Origin: Synechococcus sp. AG-673-F03 | Lineage (GTDB): Bacteria > Cyanobacteriota > Cyanobacteriia > PCC-6307 > Cyanobiaceae | Assembly (NCBI GenBank): GCA_003211205.1 | Contig: QCTJ01000001.1 | Span: 102,648-166,647, forward strand | Direction: 5' to 3' | DNA: 64,000 nucleotides | Shown: piece after piece, positions 48,563-58,506 of the stretch | How the letters are laid out: the number at the start of each line of letters is the position of its first letter | How positions within the stretch are numbered: position 1 is the stretch's first letter | Notes under the pieces: model-generated | Told to the model about the DNA's origin: nothing | Databases searched by the model: none | The model's input: the letters and a program-made list of their open reading frames with translations, nothing else | Position numbers and translations under genes: made by a program

Positions 48563-50039
48563 ATGCCGGGGAAGCATCCAAGGGTTCACAGGAGAAACCA
48601 GCTTGAGCAGCCTCTGATTCCAATGGCAGCAATCCTTCTAGAAGCATCTGCTCAGGACCGCTGGTAGCGAGCCACACTTCCCTGGGCAATGGCAGTTGCT
48701 GTAAACGCCGATTCAAGTCGTACGGTCCACCCCAGGGAGCGGTTTGAACAGCTAACCGACCTGATGCCAACTGCACCTGATCGCTGAACTGCAGCAAACG
48801 CGGCCTTGGGCTGTATCGCTCTTGGTGACCAGCAGTTAACAGACTCACAGCACGGAAATTATCCGACTCGCGACTACCTCCCAAGACTGGAGTGATCCCC
48901 AAGAAAGACTGCTGCCACCAGAAAACCAACACGATGGCAGAGAGCAACACCACCACCTTGCCTGCTCGCCGGTTCAAGGGGAGCTGGGCTCCAGTTACTG
49001 CAAGCCAAGGAATAACGGCTGGTAAAAGCACAACGAAATAACGGCTGAAAGCCATCGGCTTGACGAACGAGATCGCCACCAAACCCACCACCATCAGCGC
49101 TGAAGCTGTCATCCCACAGACATCCATCAAGGCGAAATGATTGAGGCATTGATTCTTGAAATCGCGAGCCACATTCTGTAAACCCCAGCGTCGCAAACCC
49201 AGTAGCATGAGGATCAAAAGCACCAACTTTGGCAATGGCCAAGGACCAATCGCCCTGGCCAAGGTGTCTTCGAACAAAGCAAAATCAGGATGACCTATCC
49301 AATCACCCGCACTGGAACCAAACAAATAAAAGGAAGCATATATCACCCAGGCAAATGAAGGAACAAGAGCGATCAAAACAACACTTCCAAGACGCCAGCT
49401 TCGTCGCCAAACATCCCAAATGCCCGCAGCAAAAAACATGAACAACCCATAGAAGTGCGTCAGCGAAGCAGCAGCCACTACAAATCCGTAACCCAAGAAA
49501 CTAACAAAGCAATGCTGTTGACGAATACAGCGGCTGCGTAGAAACCAGCCCAGAGCAATCAATAAAACAAGAAATGCATAACTCTTGCCTTCTATCGCAA
49601 AGCGCACTGGGTATGGACTGCAAAAAACCAACAATGCAGAACAAGACATCGCTTTTCCGCGAACATCACGTGGCGCTAGTAACCCGGACTGCCATGTAAC
49701 CAGAACTCCAGCCAGCACATAGGCCAACCAGGAAAAAAGCCTCAGGCTGACTGAGGTTTTACCAGCCACTTCACCCCAAAACATCAGGAGGGTGTAATAA
49801 AGAGGTGGATGAGTATCCTGACGAAGCCAGGCAATCAAGCCAGAATAATCCGACTGAAAGCTCTTCCCAGCACTGGAAAGTTCATCGATCCATAAGCTTG
49901 TGGCGTCAATAAGAAACAAAGCCTTGAGGGCGAACGCAGCACACACAAAAGACACCAACAACCACGGCCAGAAACGACCCATAAAACTCACAAATGCCTT
50001 CTTTCGATCACAAAACACTTCAAACATCTCCAATAACAA
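48483..50039 (-). CDS. GT-C glycosyltransferase (ArnT/GT39/GT83-like), multi-pass membrane protein
   Basis: 518 residues with about ten membrane helices. The first extracytoplasmic loop has the acidic WIDELSS motif and THPPLYYTLLMFWG, as in polyprenyl-phosphate sugar transferases that act on the periplasmic side. Its last 26 or so codons (48483-48562) are read antisense through the selD remnant, so the C-terminal tail is probably recent. Sugar donor and acceptor unknown. Confidence 0.78.
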   Translation of the reverse strand: MLLEMFEVFCDRKKAFVSFMGRFWPWLLVSFVCAAFALKALFLIDATSLWIDELSSAGKSFQSDYSGLIAWLRQDTHPPLYYTLLMFWGEVAGKTSVSLRLFSWLAYVLAGVLVTWQSGLLAPRDVRGKAMSCSALLVFCSPYPVRFAIEGKSYAFLVLLIALGWFLRSRCIRQQHCFVSFLGYGFVVAAASLTHFYGLFMFFAAGIWDVWRRSWRLGSVVLIALVPSFAWVIYASFYLFGSSAGDWIGHPDFALFEDTLARAIGPWPLPKLVLLILMLLGLRRWGLQNVARDFKNQCLNHFALMDVCGMTASALMVVGLVAISFVKPMAFSRYFVVLLPAVIPWLAVTGAQLPLNRRAGKVVVLLSAIVLVFWWQQSFLGITPVLGGSRESDNFRAVSLLTAGHQERYSPRPRLLQFSDQVQLASGRLAVQTAPWGGPYDLNRRLQQLPLPREVWLATSGPEQMLLEGLLPLESEAAQAGFSCEPLDASPAFTRMLRCRLTTIRQDFSSKEALPSEH

Positions 50040-50108
50040 GCTTTAAAGTGTCTAAACAACTAAGGCCAGAAATAAAATAAATTCATCCCATAGATCAACT
50101 TCAACAGA

Positions 50109-52520
50109 TCAAGCCTGCAATGGTTTAATCGGAGCCAATCGTGGGTCAAGAATCTTGGCACCAATTCCAGGAAATTTAACGGCAATTGAAACTTTTTCGC
50201 CACTGCCAAAAATGTGAGTCACCTCGCCTTCTCCGAAACTGCTATGCATCACGCAGTCTCCAACACTCCAGTTCTTCCCCGGAGCCGGCCCCGCCTGACG
50301 TCTGCGCACGGCATTGGAAGGCTGGATGATTCCGTCGCTACTACTCACAGGCCTGGCATCTTTACGATCAACACGGGTCAGCCGATCCAAGCGCTGTTCA
50401 CGGCGAATCGCTGCTCCGCCAGAGCGAGGAATCTCTCCCTGCAAAAGCCCTTCCGGCAGTTCGGAGAGAAAAACACTCGGCACTGCAGGCTCGCGCATGC
50501 CGCCCCAGAGACGACGCTCGCTGGCATAGGAGAGAAACAACCGCTCTTTGGCCCGGGTAATGCCCACATAACAAAGGCGTCGTTCCTCTTCCAGAGAAGC
50601 AGGATCATCTAGCGATCGATAGCTGGGGAAGAGCCCCTGCTCCATTCCCACCAGGCAGACCACAGGAAACTCCAGGCCCTTGCTGCTGTGCAGCGTCATT
50701 AGCGTGACCCGATCGGCTGCGGTGTCTTTGCTGTCGGCATCGCTGGCCAGGGCAGCCGAAGCCAGGAAACCCTCAAGATCACCATCATCGTTCTCTTCCT
50801 GGTACTGCAGACCGGCATTGACCAGCTCCTGGAGGTTGCGCCGGCGCTCTTCAGCTTCATCGGTGCCTTCAGTAATCAACTCGCTGACGTAGCCGCTCTG
50901 CTCCATCACCTGCTGAATCAATTCCGATGGCGCCGTGTTGTGAACGCGATGTCGCAGCCCGTTGATCAGTTCACAAAACTGCAACAGCCCTTTGGCAGAA
51001 CGACCTCCAAGGGAACGCACCGCCTCAGGGTCACTTACTACATCCCAGAGCGGAATGCCCAATTGGTTCGCGGCATCCGTCAACCGCTGGATGGTGGTTT
51101 TGCCAATGCCCCGCTTCGGCACATTGATCACCCTCAGGAGACTGACGGTGTCAGCAGGGTTGATCATCAGGCGCAAATAACCGAGCACATCCTTGATCTC
51201 GCGCCGGTCGTAAAAGCGCAGACCTCCTACCACCACGTAGGGGATCCGCCAGCGCACAAGTGATTCCTCGAGTGCCCGCGACTGGGCGTTGGTCCGATAC
51301 AGACAGGCCATATCGCCCCAGCTGAGCTCGGGGTTGGCGGCTTCCATCATGCGAAGTCGATGCACCACGGCCTCGGCCTCGGCGATCTCGTCATCACAAC
51401 GGGTGAGCGAAATCAGCTCCCCTTCTCCACGAGTGGGTCTCAACACCTTGTCAATGCGCTCGCTGTTATTAGCGATCAGGGCATTGGCAGCCTCCAGGAT
51501 TGTGGCAGTAGAGCGATAGTTCTCTTCCAGCTTCACCATCGTGCGCGTAGCGTCGTCCGGCGCTTGGTCGCCGAAGTCATCCTGAAAGCCCATCAGGATT
51601 GTGAAATCGGCAGCACGAAAGCTGTAGATGCTCTGATCGGCGTCTCCAACCACGAACACTGAACGCCCGGACCAGTTGTCGAAACCCTGGGGATCCTTGC
51701 CATCGGTCACCAGCAACTTGATCAGGTCGTACTGAGTGCGATTGGTGTCTTGATATTCATCCACCAGCACGTGCGCAAAGCGACGATGCCAGTAGCTGCG
51801 CACCTGCTCGTTCTGCTGCAGGAGCTGCACGGGAAGCAAGAGCAGATCATCGAAGTCAAGAGCATTGTTGGCAGCCAGTGCCTTGCGGTAGCGGCGATAA
51901 ACATCCGCTGCAAGCTTTCCGCGCTGACCCTCGGAATTGGCTTCCATCTGATCCGGAAGCCAGCCCTGATTTTTGGCGTTACTAATCGCCCAGCGAACCT
52001 TCTTGGGCTCAAAGCGCTTGGGATCAAGCTGCAGTTCCTGGGTCACGATCTCCTTGACGAGGCTCTGCGCATCGGCCTCGTCGTAGATCGAGAACTGCTT
52101 CGTCCAGGTGAGTCCATCCTTGTCCTTGAACTTATCAATGTCGTAACGCAACATGCGCGCAAACAAAGCATGGAAGGTGCCGATCCACAGCTCTTTGGTG
52201 ACCTCTCGGTAGATCCGCGATCTCAGCTGACGTTGCTCCACAGGCGGCAGCGTGCTCCACGGCTGCCCGAACTGACTCTGCGCAACACGCTGAGCCAGCA
52301 GCATCTCTAGCCGCTCCTTCATCTCCCTAGCCGCCTTGTTCGTGAAGGTCACAGCAAGGATCTGGGATGGATCAGCACCGTGTTCACCGATCAGATGAGC
52401 GATACGGTGCGTCAAAGCCCGCGTCTTACCGCTACCCGCGCCAGCTACAACCAGAAGGGGCCCTTCATGATGATCGACCGCCCGGCGCTGGGCGTCGTTA
52501 AGTCCGGCAAGGAAGCTCAT
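50109..52520 (-). CDS. uvrD: UvrD/PcrA-type SF1A DNA helicase
   Basis: 803 residues: Q motif and Walker A GAGSGKTRALTHRIAHL, VDEYQDTNRTQY, motif VI LCYVGITRAKERLFLSYA, and a C-terminal Tudor-like segment (VGDCVMHSSFGEGEV) as in PcrA. Works in mismatch and excision repair and in removing RecA or stalled RNA polymerase. Core gene at the boundary between the two polysaccharide blocks. Confidence 0.95.
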   Translation of the reverse strand: MSFLAGLNDAQRRAVDHHEGPLLVVAGAGSGKTRALTHRIAHLIGEHGADPSQILAVTFTNKAAREMKERLEMLLAQRVAQSQFGQPWSTLPPVEQRQLRSRIYREVTKELWIGTFHALFARMLRYDIDKFKDKDGLTWTKQFSIYDEADAQSLVKEIVTQELQLDPKRFEPKKVRWAISNAKNQGWLPDQMEANSEGQRGKLAADVYRRYRKALAANNALDFDDLLLLPVQLLQQNEQVRSYWHRRFAHVLVDEYQDTNRTQYDLIKLLVTDGKDPQGFDNWSGRSVFVVGDADQSIYSFRAADFTILMGFQDDFGDQAPDDATRTMVKLEENYRSTATILEAANALIANNSERIDKVLRPTRGEGELISLTRCDDEIAEAEAVVHRLRMMEAANPELSWGDMACLYRTNAQSRALEESLVRWRIPYVVVGGLRFYDRREIKDVLGYLRLMINPADTVSLLRVINVPKRGIGKTTIQRLTDAANQLGIPLWDVVSDPEAVRSLGGRSAKGLLQFCELINGLRHRVHNTAPSELIQQVMEQSGYVSELITEGTDEAEERRRNLQELVNAGLQYQEENDDGDLEGFLASAALASDADSKDTAADRVTLMTLHSSKGLEFPVVCLVGMEQGLFPSYRSLDDPASLEEERRLCYVGITRAKERLFLSYASERRLWGGMREPAVPSVFLSELPEGLLQGEIPRSGGAAIRREQRLDRLTRVDRKDARPVSSSDGIIQPSNAVRRRQAGPAPGKNWSVGDCVMHSSFGEGEVTHIFGSGEKVSIAVKFPGIGAKILDPRLAPIKPLQA

Positions 52521-52561
52521 TGCACGAGACTATCGAGCAAACGAACCAAACACGACGAACT

Positions 52562-53602
52562 GTGCAGCTACCCCTGCTCCTGATTGCAGACACAAGCGTG
52601 CCCGAAGCTCTTGGCAACAAGCTGCTAAGAGGCGCAAAGGGGCTTGGACTTCAATTAGGTAAGGATATTCAGGTGATGTACACGTCCCCCTCTCAGACCC
52701 ACTCACCCTCAATGAAGAAGCTGCAGGGGAAAATAATTTACAGATTAGCCGATAAGCGCAGCTTGGAATGGTGGAGCTTTCAAAAACAATTAAGAGAGAA
52801 AATTAAAATCTTTGAACCAAAACTTGTACTGGTAACAGGCATACTAGCGCTAAAGCCAATCATATTTAAAGAAATTCATGCCAGGCGTGGTTGTGTTGCG
52901 AATTACCTCACAGACGATCCCTGGAATCCAATACATCGTCGTCGCCTCTTCCTTAGAAACCTCCGTCATTACAATCATATTTTTAGTACAAAAAAATCCC
53001 TCCTGAATCGGCTTCACAGTGCTGGTGCGACATCAGCCAACTGGCTACCGTTTGCATACGACCCGGAACTTCATCACCCAACTCGCCGTACACCAGAGTT
53101 ATCTAAAGCGGATGTCATCTTCATTGGAACAGGTGCAAAAGAAAGACTACCTTGGCTCGAATCACTGCAGGATATTCCAGGACTTGTAAGGCGCGTCCAT
53201 GGCAACGGATGGAGTGGCTTGAGAACGCGCGGCTGGGATCGCCAGGCAGAAGCGACAGGCGAGCAGTATTGCAGTGCAATTGAGAACGCTGATATCGTAC
53301 TCGGGCTTCTTCGAAAAGCGAATGGCGACCTCTCCACTGATCGCTCATACGAAATCGGCGCAATCGGTGGCTGTGGGATTTATCAAGACACGAGTGAACA
53401 TCGCGCTTTGCTACCAAATTACCCGGATGAAGGTTTTTTCAAAACACCGAAGGAACTGAGACAACGTGTCATACACCTGAAAGCGAACCCCGCTCTACAA
53501 AAACAGTTGCGAGAGCTTGGTGCCACGGCAGTACGGCGTCCGCAAAACACATATCAAGCACGCCTTCAGGCCATACTCGAATGGTCAAATAGAGCATCAT
53601 GA
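52562..53602 (+). CDS. CgeB-like glycosyltransferase
   Basis: About 346 residues of the CgeB/glycosyltransferase group 1 family: central CVANYLTDDPWNP and C-terminal RSYEIGAIGGCGIYQDT with DEGFF. The frame is open from a TTG at 52520, but that codon would overlap the divergent uvrD start; the GTG at 52562 (VQLPLLLIADTSVPE) is a more likely start. The next gene begins 2 bp after its stop. Confidence 0.75.
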   Translation: MQLPLLLIADTSVPEALGNKLLRGAKGLGLQLGKDIQVMYTSPSQTHSPSMKKLQGKIIYRLADKRSLEWWSFQKQLREKIKIFEPKLVLVTGILALKPIIFKEIHARRGCVANYLTDDPWNPIHRRRLFLRNLRHYNHIFSTKKSLLNRLHSAGATSANWLPFAYDPELHHPTRRTPELSKADVIFIGTGAKERLPWLESLQDIPGLVRRVHGNGWSGLRTRGWDRQAEATGEQYCSAIENADIVLGLLRKANGDLSTDRSYEIGAIGGCGIYQDTSEHRALLPNYPDEGFFKTPKELRQRVIHLKANPALQKQLRELGATAVRRPQNTYQARLQAILEWSNRAS

Positions 53603-53603
53603 A

Positions 53604-54812
53604 ATGAGAATTACTATCGTAGTGGGGGGTCGTTGGCACGCATTCGATCTCGCGCGAGAATTAGAAGAAAAGAATCATCTACATCGGATCATCACCAATT
53701 ATCCACGCTGGGTCGTTAGACGCTGGGGAATTCCTAATAGAAAAATTGTGAGCCTGCCGCTCACGTTTTGGCTGATAAAAGCTATTTACAAACTAGGAGG
53801 GGAAGATCTTATGATGCGTTGCCAATGGATAGTACACAGCAGGTTTGCCAAACGCGCAGCAAAACATCTCGAAGGAAGCGAACTAATCCACGGCTGGTCT
53901 TCATTCAGCGAACCATCACTTCAATGGGCACAAAAGAATAATATTCCCACAATACTGGAAAGGTCATCAGCTCACATACTTGAGCAAAGCTCAATCCTAC
54001 GCGAGGAATACGCAAGCCTTGGACTTCAATGGACATCAACCCATCCATCAATCGAAAAAATGGAGCAACGTGAGTATAATCTTTGCACAAAAATTACAGT
54101 TCCTAGCCGTTTCGTAGAATGCAGTTTTCTTGACAGAGGCTATCAAAGAAATAAGCTTTATCGCAATGCATTAGGGGTTAATACAAACCAATTCGAACCA
54201 CCGACAAAATCACCGGAGCCACCGATAAATACAGGGCTTAAAGCAATCTTTGCTGGTACGTTATCGGTTCAGAAAGGAGTGCACCATCTTTTAAAAGCGT
54301 TTGCGGAGGCAGGACTAGAAGGAAGTCAATTAATATTGCTTGGCAACGCAAGCAAAGACTTAGACCACTTATTGAATCATCAACCCGACAATGTTATTTT
54401 AATGGGGCATAGACCGCAGAATGAGCTTTGCAATCATTATCAACGCGCTCATTGCTTCGTGATCGCTTCAGTCCAAGAGGGCATGGCGATGGTACAAATG
54501 CAAGCCTTGGCATGTGGACTGCCACTCATCTGCACGAAGCACTCAGGAGGTGAAGACCTGTTAAGAATGCAAGATTCGAACCCAAGAAAAATCAACATGG
54601 GAATAACAGAGTATAACGCTGGCTATGTTGTTCCAATACGCTCATCTGATGTTATTGCCTGGTGTCTGCGAGAACTAGCATTAAAACCAGGCCTTTGGGA
54701 AGTCAAAAGACAAAGTGCCCTGGAAATAGGCAAAAACGAATTAAGCTGGGCAAAGTATGGCGCTCGGACAATCCAAAATTATGAAGAACTGCTGTCAACT
54801 GATCAACCTTAA
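53604..54812 (+). CDS. Glycosyltransferase, GT4 family
   Basis: 402 residues from the ATG at 53604 (MRITIVVGGRWHAFDLAREL). GT-B fold; C-lobe has AGTLSVQKGVHHLLKAFAEA and EGMAMVQMQALACGLPLI, a variant E-x7-E with Gln at the second position. The longer frame from 53517 overlaps the preceding gene and is rejected. Converges on a methyltransferase gene. Sugar unknown. Confidence 0.82.
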   Translation: MRITIVVGGRWHAFDLARELEEKNHLHRIITNYPRWVVRRWGIPNRKIVSLPLTFWLIKAIYKLGGEDLMMRCQWIVHSRFAKRAAKHLEGSELIHGWSSFSEPSLQWAQKNNIPTILERSSAHILEQSSILREEYASLGLQWTSTHPSIEKMEQREYNLCTKITVPSRFVECSFLDRGYQRNKLYRNALGVNTNQFEPPTKSPEPPINTGLKAIFAGTLSVQKGVHHLLKAFAEAGLEGSQLILLGNASKDLDHLLNHQPDNVILMGHRPQNELCNHYQRAHCFVIASVQEGMAMVQMQALACGLPLICTKHSGGEDLLRMQDSNPRKINMGITEYNAGYVVPIRSSDVIAWCLRELALKPGLWEVKRQSALEIGKNELSWAKYGARTIQNYEELLSTDQP

Positions 54813-54825
54813 GCAAACAAAAAAA

Positions 54826-55542
54826 CTAGGCTAACTTTTTTAAAACAGCAGTAGTATTTCTAGAAGAAAAACTGATCCCAGAACCAGGTAAAAATATAGT
54901 TAAAACAAATAAGTCAAGAAACCACATCAAAGGCATGGTAATGAAGCGTCGAATCGTCAGCGAGGTACTGCCTGCAAGTAGAGGACGTGCTTCACCACCT
55001 AAAAAGAGAATTTCAAGGCCATATTTTTTAGCATAATAACGAACTTTACCAACACCAATTGCGGAAGAATGAGTCGGATCACCATTTTGCCCTTCTAAAC
55101 CAAAAGGGGAATCACCATTGGGAAATCGTGAAATCAAACAACCACCAGAACAAAGAAGACACTTGATTTCGGCAAACAATACATCTAAATCAGACTCACA
55201 AAGATGTTCAAAAACATCAAAAGCTACCACGAGATGATAAGACTCAATTGGCAAAGATGAAATCTCAGATGATTTGAAGGCGGAGTAGTTGTGCTGCTGG
55301 GCTTGTGAAATCAAAGAGTCAATGATCTCGATCCCAGCAATGGACCAACCTTTACTCTTGGCAAAAGCCATAAACGAACCATTACCAAATCCAATCTCAA
55401 GTACACTAATGTGCCTGTGAAGATCCAAACTTGTACGAAGCAACTCGGACTGAAAGTAAGTCCTTTGAACGCGACTGCATAGACCGAATGGAGCAGATTG
55501 CCATGATTTCCAGGCGGTGTAAGCTTGAGAATCAGAATCCAT
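54826..55542 (-). CDS. Class I SAM-dependent methyltransferase
   Basis: 238 residues: motif I SVLEIGFGNGSFMAFAKSKG (close to residue 45) and YHLVVAFDVFEHLCE. The last 30 residues contain a hydrophobic segment (MPLMWFLDLFVLTIFLPG) that could dip into the membrane. Probably methylates a sugar of the glycan. Sits alone on the minus strand, convergent with the GT4 gene and downstream of the Wzy-like gene. Confidence 0.8.
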   Translation of the reverse strand: MDSDSQAYTAWKSWQSAPFGLCSRVQRTYFQSELLRTSLDLHRHISVLEIGFGNGSFMAFAKSKGWSIAGIEIIDSLISQAQQHNYSAFKSSEISSLPIESYHLVVAFDVFEHLCESDLDVLFAEIKCLLCSGGCLISRFPNGDSPFGLEGQNGDPTHSSAIGVGKVRYYAKKYGLEILFLGGEARPLLAGSTSLTIRRFITMPLMWFLDLFVLTIFLPGSGISFSSRNTTAVLKKLA

Positions 55543-55663
55543 TGTGCTGTCGAGAATGATTCAGAAATTCGAAAATCATAGCAAGGGCTAGTCGGCTGCT
55601 AGCCATATCAAACAGTATTATAGTATGAGTTGCCAATTAAGTAATTCGTAAATATTTGAACAT

Positions 55664-57046
55664 TCAACGTTTGGGAAAGATAAAAAAACGATTTAAGAAA
55701 AATTCGGAAACAACCAAAATCATAAAAAATAACGGCAAGGCAGCTTTTAAATAGACAAAAAACTCACCCGGTGTTGAGGCGAATATGACAACTTGAGCAA
55801 ATGCAGGAAGCATAAATGCTACATTTTTAACACCAACTGTAAATAAATATGAGATAAACATCGTCAAGCCAAGCTCTAAGCCAAGCCAAAATAATGTTGC
55901 AAAAAAGCCACCCCAAAGTGGACCAAATACTACCAAAAAATACTCTGCCTTGGTATCAAGCAAATCAATACGAATATTCTTTATTCCAAGCCAATTTCGG
56001 TAACAATCACCAACAAGAACCTCTAATTTATTAGCAAACAAATTAGGTGACATTGAACTGCGCAATGGCGCAGGAAGTCCTAATATTAATTCATTATTGA
56101 TGATGGAAGGAAGATTCTCGTATCCGATGGTATTAACAATACATTGCCTAGCACCAATTACTACACTATCCGTACCAAAACCACTTCTATACGATAAATC
56201 TCTCTGAAGGCTGGAAAATACATGGAGTGGGAATCTATAAAAGTCTGCATCAAATTTGGTCCTATTAGTAAAAGTGGCAAAAGCAAAACTAATCACAAGA
56301 AATGTAGGAATCATGGTCAACAATAATGTCTTGCGAAGGCGAAGTTGATAACACAGCGAAAACAGTAGCAGCAAGGAAGAGGTCATTGAATATGTCCTCA
56401 TACCAAAAGCCGAAAAGACTGAAATTGATATAATTAGTGAGGAAAATGTTATCCAACTAAAAAATTTAGGCAAATTGTTACTGCAATCAGCCCGCAATAA
56501 TTGAAATAAAATAAGAGCTATCTGGGGGCCAAATGTAAATATAAGAAACATAGTAGTAATGAGCTTTTCAAAAGGGTTAAACATTGAAAAGTTAAATCTT
56601 GAATCTGCGTACAAAAAACAAACTATGATTTGGACGACGGTACCTAATACACCAAAAATAAAGGTTGAGCGATGAATTAGAAGGGGGGCTAACCTTGACC
56701 AAGGACTAATGTTCAGGCGAGAGTCAATGGGGAACAACAACAGTAAAGATTTTGTTATAAACAAAGGTAGTAAAAGTTGAAAAAAACTAGCCAATAAAGC
56801 TAAACCGAATGAACTCGTATTTAAATACCAAGATGCAACTGAGCTACCAATTCCGCTTTCAGTGGCTAGAACTGCATGTAACGAAGTTGGTCCATAATAA
56901 ACTAACAAATAATAATACCAACCTCCCAAGACAAAACTCCACGGGGTTAGCAGAAGGCTCCGAACATTTAAAAGATAGTAGTTAACACCAATGCCAAGAA
57001 AGAGGCATAATTGGGATAGTAGAAAAATTATAATCAATGGAAACAT
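55664..57046 (-). CDS. O-antigen/capsule polymerase-like membrane protein (Wzy-like)
   Basis: 460 residues, about ten predicted membrane helices, with a large polar loop (about 270-365, from FYRFPLHVFSSLQRDL to VGDCYRNWLG). It lacks strong sequence motifs, as usual for Wzy. Pairing with the divergent flippase gene (starting 33 bp away) supports a Wzx/Wzy role. Strongly AT-rich. It is the only intact polymerase candidate in the window. Confidence 0.72.
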   Translation of the reverse strand: MFPLIIIFLLSQLCLFLGIGVNYYLLNVRSLLLTPWSFVLGGWYYYLLVYYGPTSLHAVLATESGIGSSVASWYLNTSSFGLALLASFFQLLLPLFITKSLLLLFPIDSRLNISPWSRLAPLLIHRSTFIFGVLGTVVQIIVCFLYADSRFNFSMFNPFEKLITTMFLIFTFGPQIALILFQLLRADCSNNLPKFFSWITFSSLIISISVFSAFGMRTYSMTSSLLLLFSLCYQLRLRKTLLLTMIPTFLVISFAFATFTNRTKFDADFYRFPLHVFSSLQRDLSYRSGFGTDSVVIGARQCIVNTIGYENLPSIINNELILGLPAPLRSSMSPNLFANKLEVLVGDCYRNWLGIKNIRIDLLDTKAEYFLVVFGPLWGGFFATLFWLGLELGLTMFISYLFTVGVKNVAFMLPAFAQVVIFASTPGEFFVYLKAALPLFFMILVVSEFFLNRFFIFPKR

Positions 57047-57078
57047 GCTAAAATCTGATTAACTTTAACACAGGCATC

Positions 57079-58506
57079 TTGATAAACATCCGAGAAGGAT
57101 TTAGCAAGTTGCTACAAGGATCCATAATTGGACGCCTATTAGGAGCAGCGGGAAATATTGGGCTCAGCAGAATTCTCGGCTTAACAAATTTTGGTAGTTA
57201 TTCGTTATATATACAACTGATCCAAACAGCAGAATCCCTATGCAGGGTGGGATTGGATTATTCAATTCATTATTGGATTGCTCCAGATCCGGAACTAAAA
57301 TTAGAACGATCAAGACTATTAATTAAAACCGGCCTAATTCTGGGCGTTCTATTCGCATCAATTACAATTTTATGCTGCTTGATATATCTATTTTTGCCAA
57401 ATTCAGGATTTCAAGGTGCGCATCAAAGTAACCAACTAATGGTATATAGCTTGGTATTAATAGCTTTAAGCTGTGAATGCATTAGCTCGATACCCTGGGA
57501 AATAGTTTTAGTCCAAAGAAAGATCCGGTCTTACTCTTTACGAATTGCTTTTTTTGGGCCTCTAAAAGTAATTTTATCAGCCTTTGGAGCAATTCTATTC
57601 CAACTTGAAGGAGCAATACTGGGGTGGATGACAGGTGCAATACTGCAGATAATATGGCTTGCGAAAGAAATCCCCTTCAGTCTGCTTAGCGATAAGGAAT
57701 ATGGTCGCTCATTTAAACAAACAGCAAGGACTTTATTAGGAAAAGCAGTTCCTGTATACAGTGGAAACTTACTAGGTCAAATAGTATTTTTTCCACTACT
57801 AATCTCGCTTGCTAATGAACAAGGTATAAGCAGCGTTGGGGTTTTACGAGTTGCACAAATTATTGCCCAAGTTTTTGGAATTCTAGGTGGAGCATTAGTG
57901 CCAATTCTATTTGTATCAATGCGATCAACAAAAAGCCCTGAACGGAAAAGTTTTCAACTTAAACGGGCGGTTGAATCAATTGCATCAATCAGCCTGCTGC
58001 TATTTGGAATTTTGTGCATAGTTGATGCACCACTCACATTAAAAATTTTTGGAGATGCTTATACTCAAAGTGTCCCTGTCACCCGTGTACTCGTATCTTG
58101 TGTAATTATTGATTCTGTGACACAAATAATTCAACAATCCCTTCTCGTACATGGAAAAGTCTTAATGCTTTCCATAACACAAAATATGTCTGCAATAATC
58201 GCGGGCTTAATTGGTTTGTTTCTCATTCCATATTTAGGAATTGATGGTTACCTAGCATGTCGCTTACTATATAGCCTAGTTCCAAATATAGCCACTTTGA
58301 TTTTGGCACATAGGATAATGTTTAAATTTTCGCTTGATTGGAAACTGATATGCGGCCTTGGCCTCATGATTATCATGAGTATCACTAATATAGCTGCGGA
58401 GAATGAGTCAACCGATAGCTTTACAATTAATCTATCTATTATCATTTTAATTCTTTGCCTAGCGAGCGCATTCCAGCAATATTGGAGCAAATACGCATCA
58501 AAATGA
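57079..58506 (+). CDS. Oligosaccharide flippase (Wzx-like), copy 2
   Basis: 475 residues with twelve or more helices and the flippase N-terminus GRLLGAAGNIGLSRILGLTN, FGSYSLYIQLIQTAESL. TTG is the start in this frame. The stop overlaps the next gene (ATGA). Very AT-rich. Differs clearly from copy 1 at 41107-42480, so two glycan export routes may exist. Confidence 0.85.
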   Translation: MINIREGFSKLLQGSIIGRLLGAAGNIGLSRILGLTNFGSYSLYIQLIQTAESLCRVGLDYSIHYWIAPDPELKLERSRLLIKTGLILGVLFASITILCCLIYLFLPNSGFQGAHQSNQLMVYSLVLIALSCECISSIPWEIVLVQRKIRSYSLRIAFFGPLKVILSAFGAILFQLEGAILGWMTGAILQIIWLAKEIPFSLLSDKEYGRSFKQTARTLLGKAVPVYSGNLLGQIVFFPLLISLANEQGISSVGVLRVAQIIAQVFGILGGALVPILFVSMRSTKSPERKSFQLKRAVESIASISLLLFGILCIVDAPLTLKIFGDAYTQSVPVTRVLVSCVIIDSVTQIIQQSLLVHGKVLMLSITQNMSAIIAGLIGLFLIPYLGIDGYLACRLLYSLVPNIATLILAHRIMFKFSLDWKLICGLGLMIIMSITNIAAENESTDSFTINLSIIILILCLASAFQQYWSKYASK

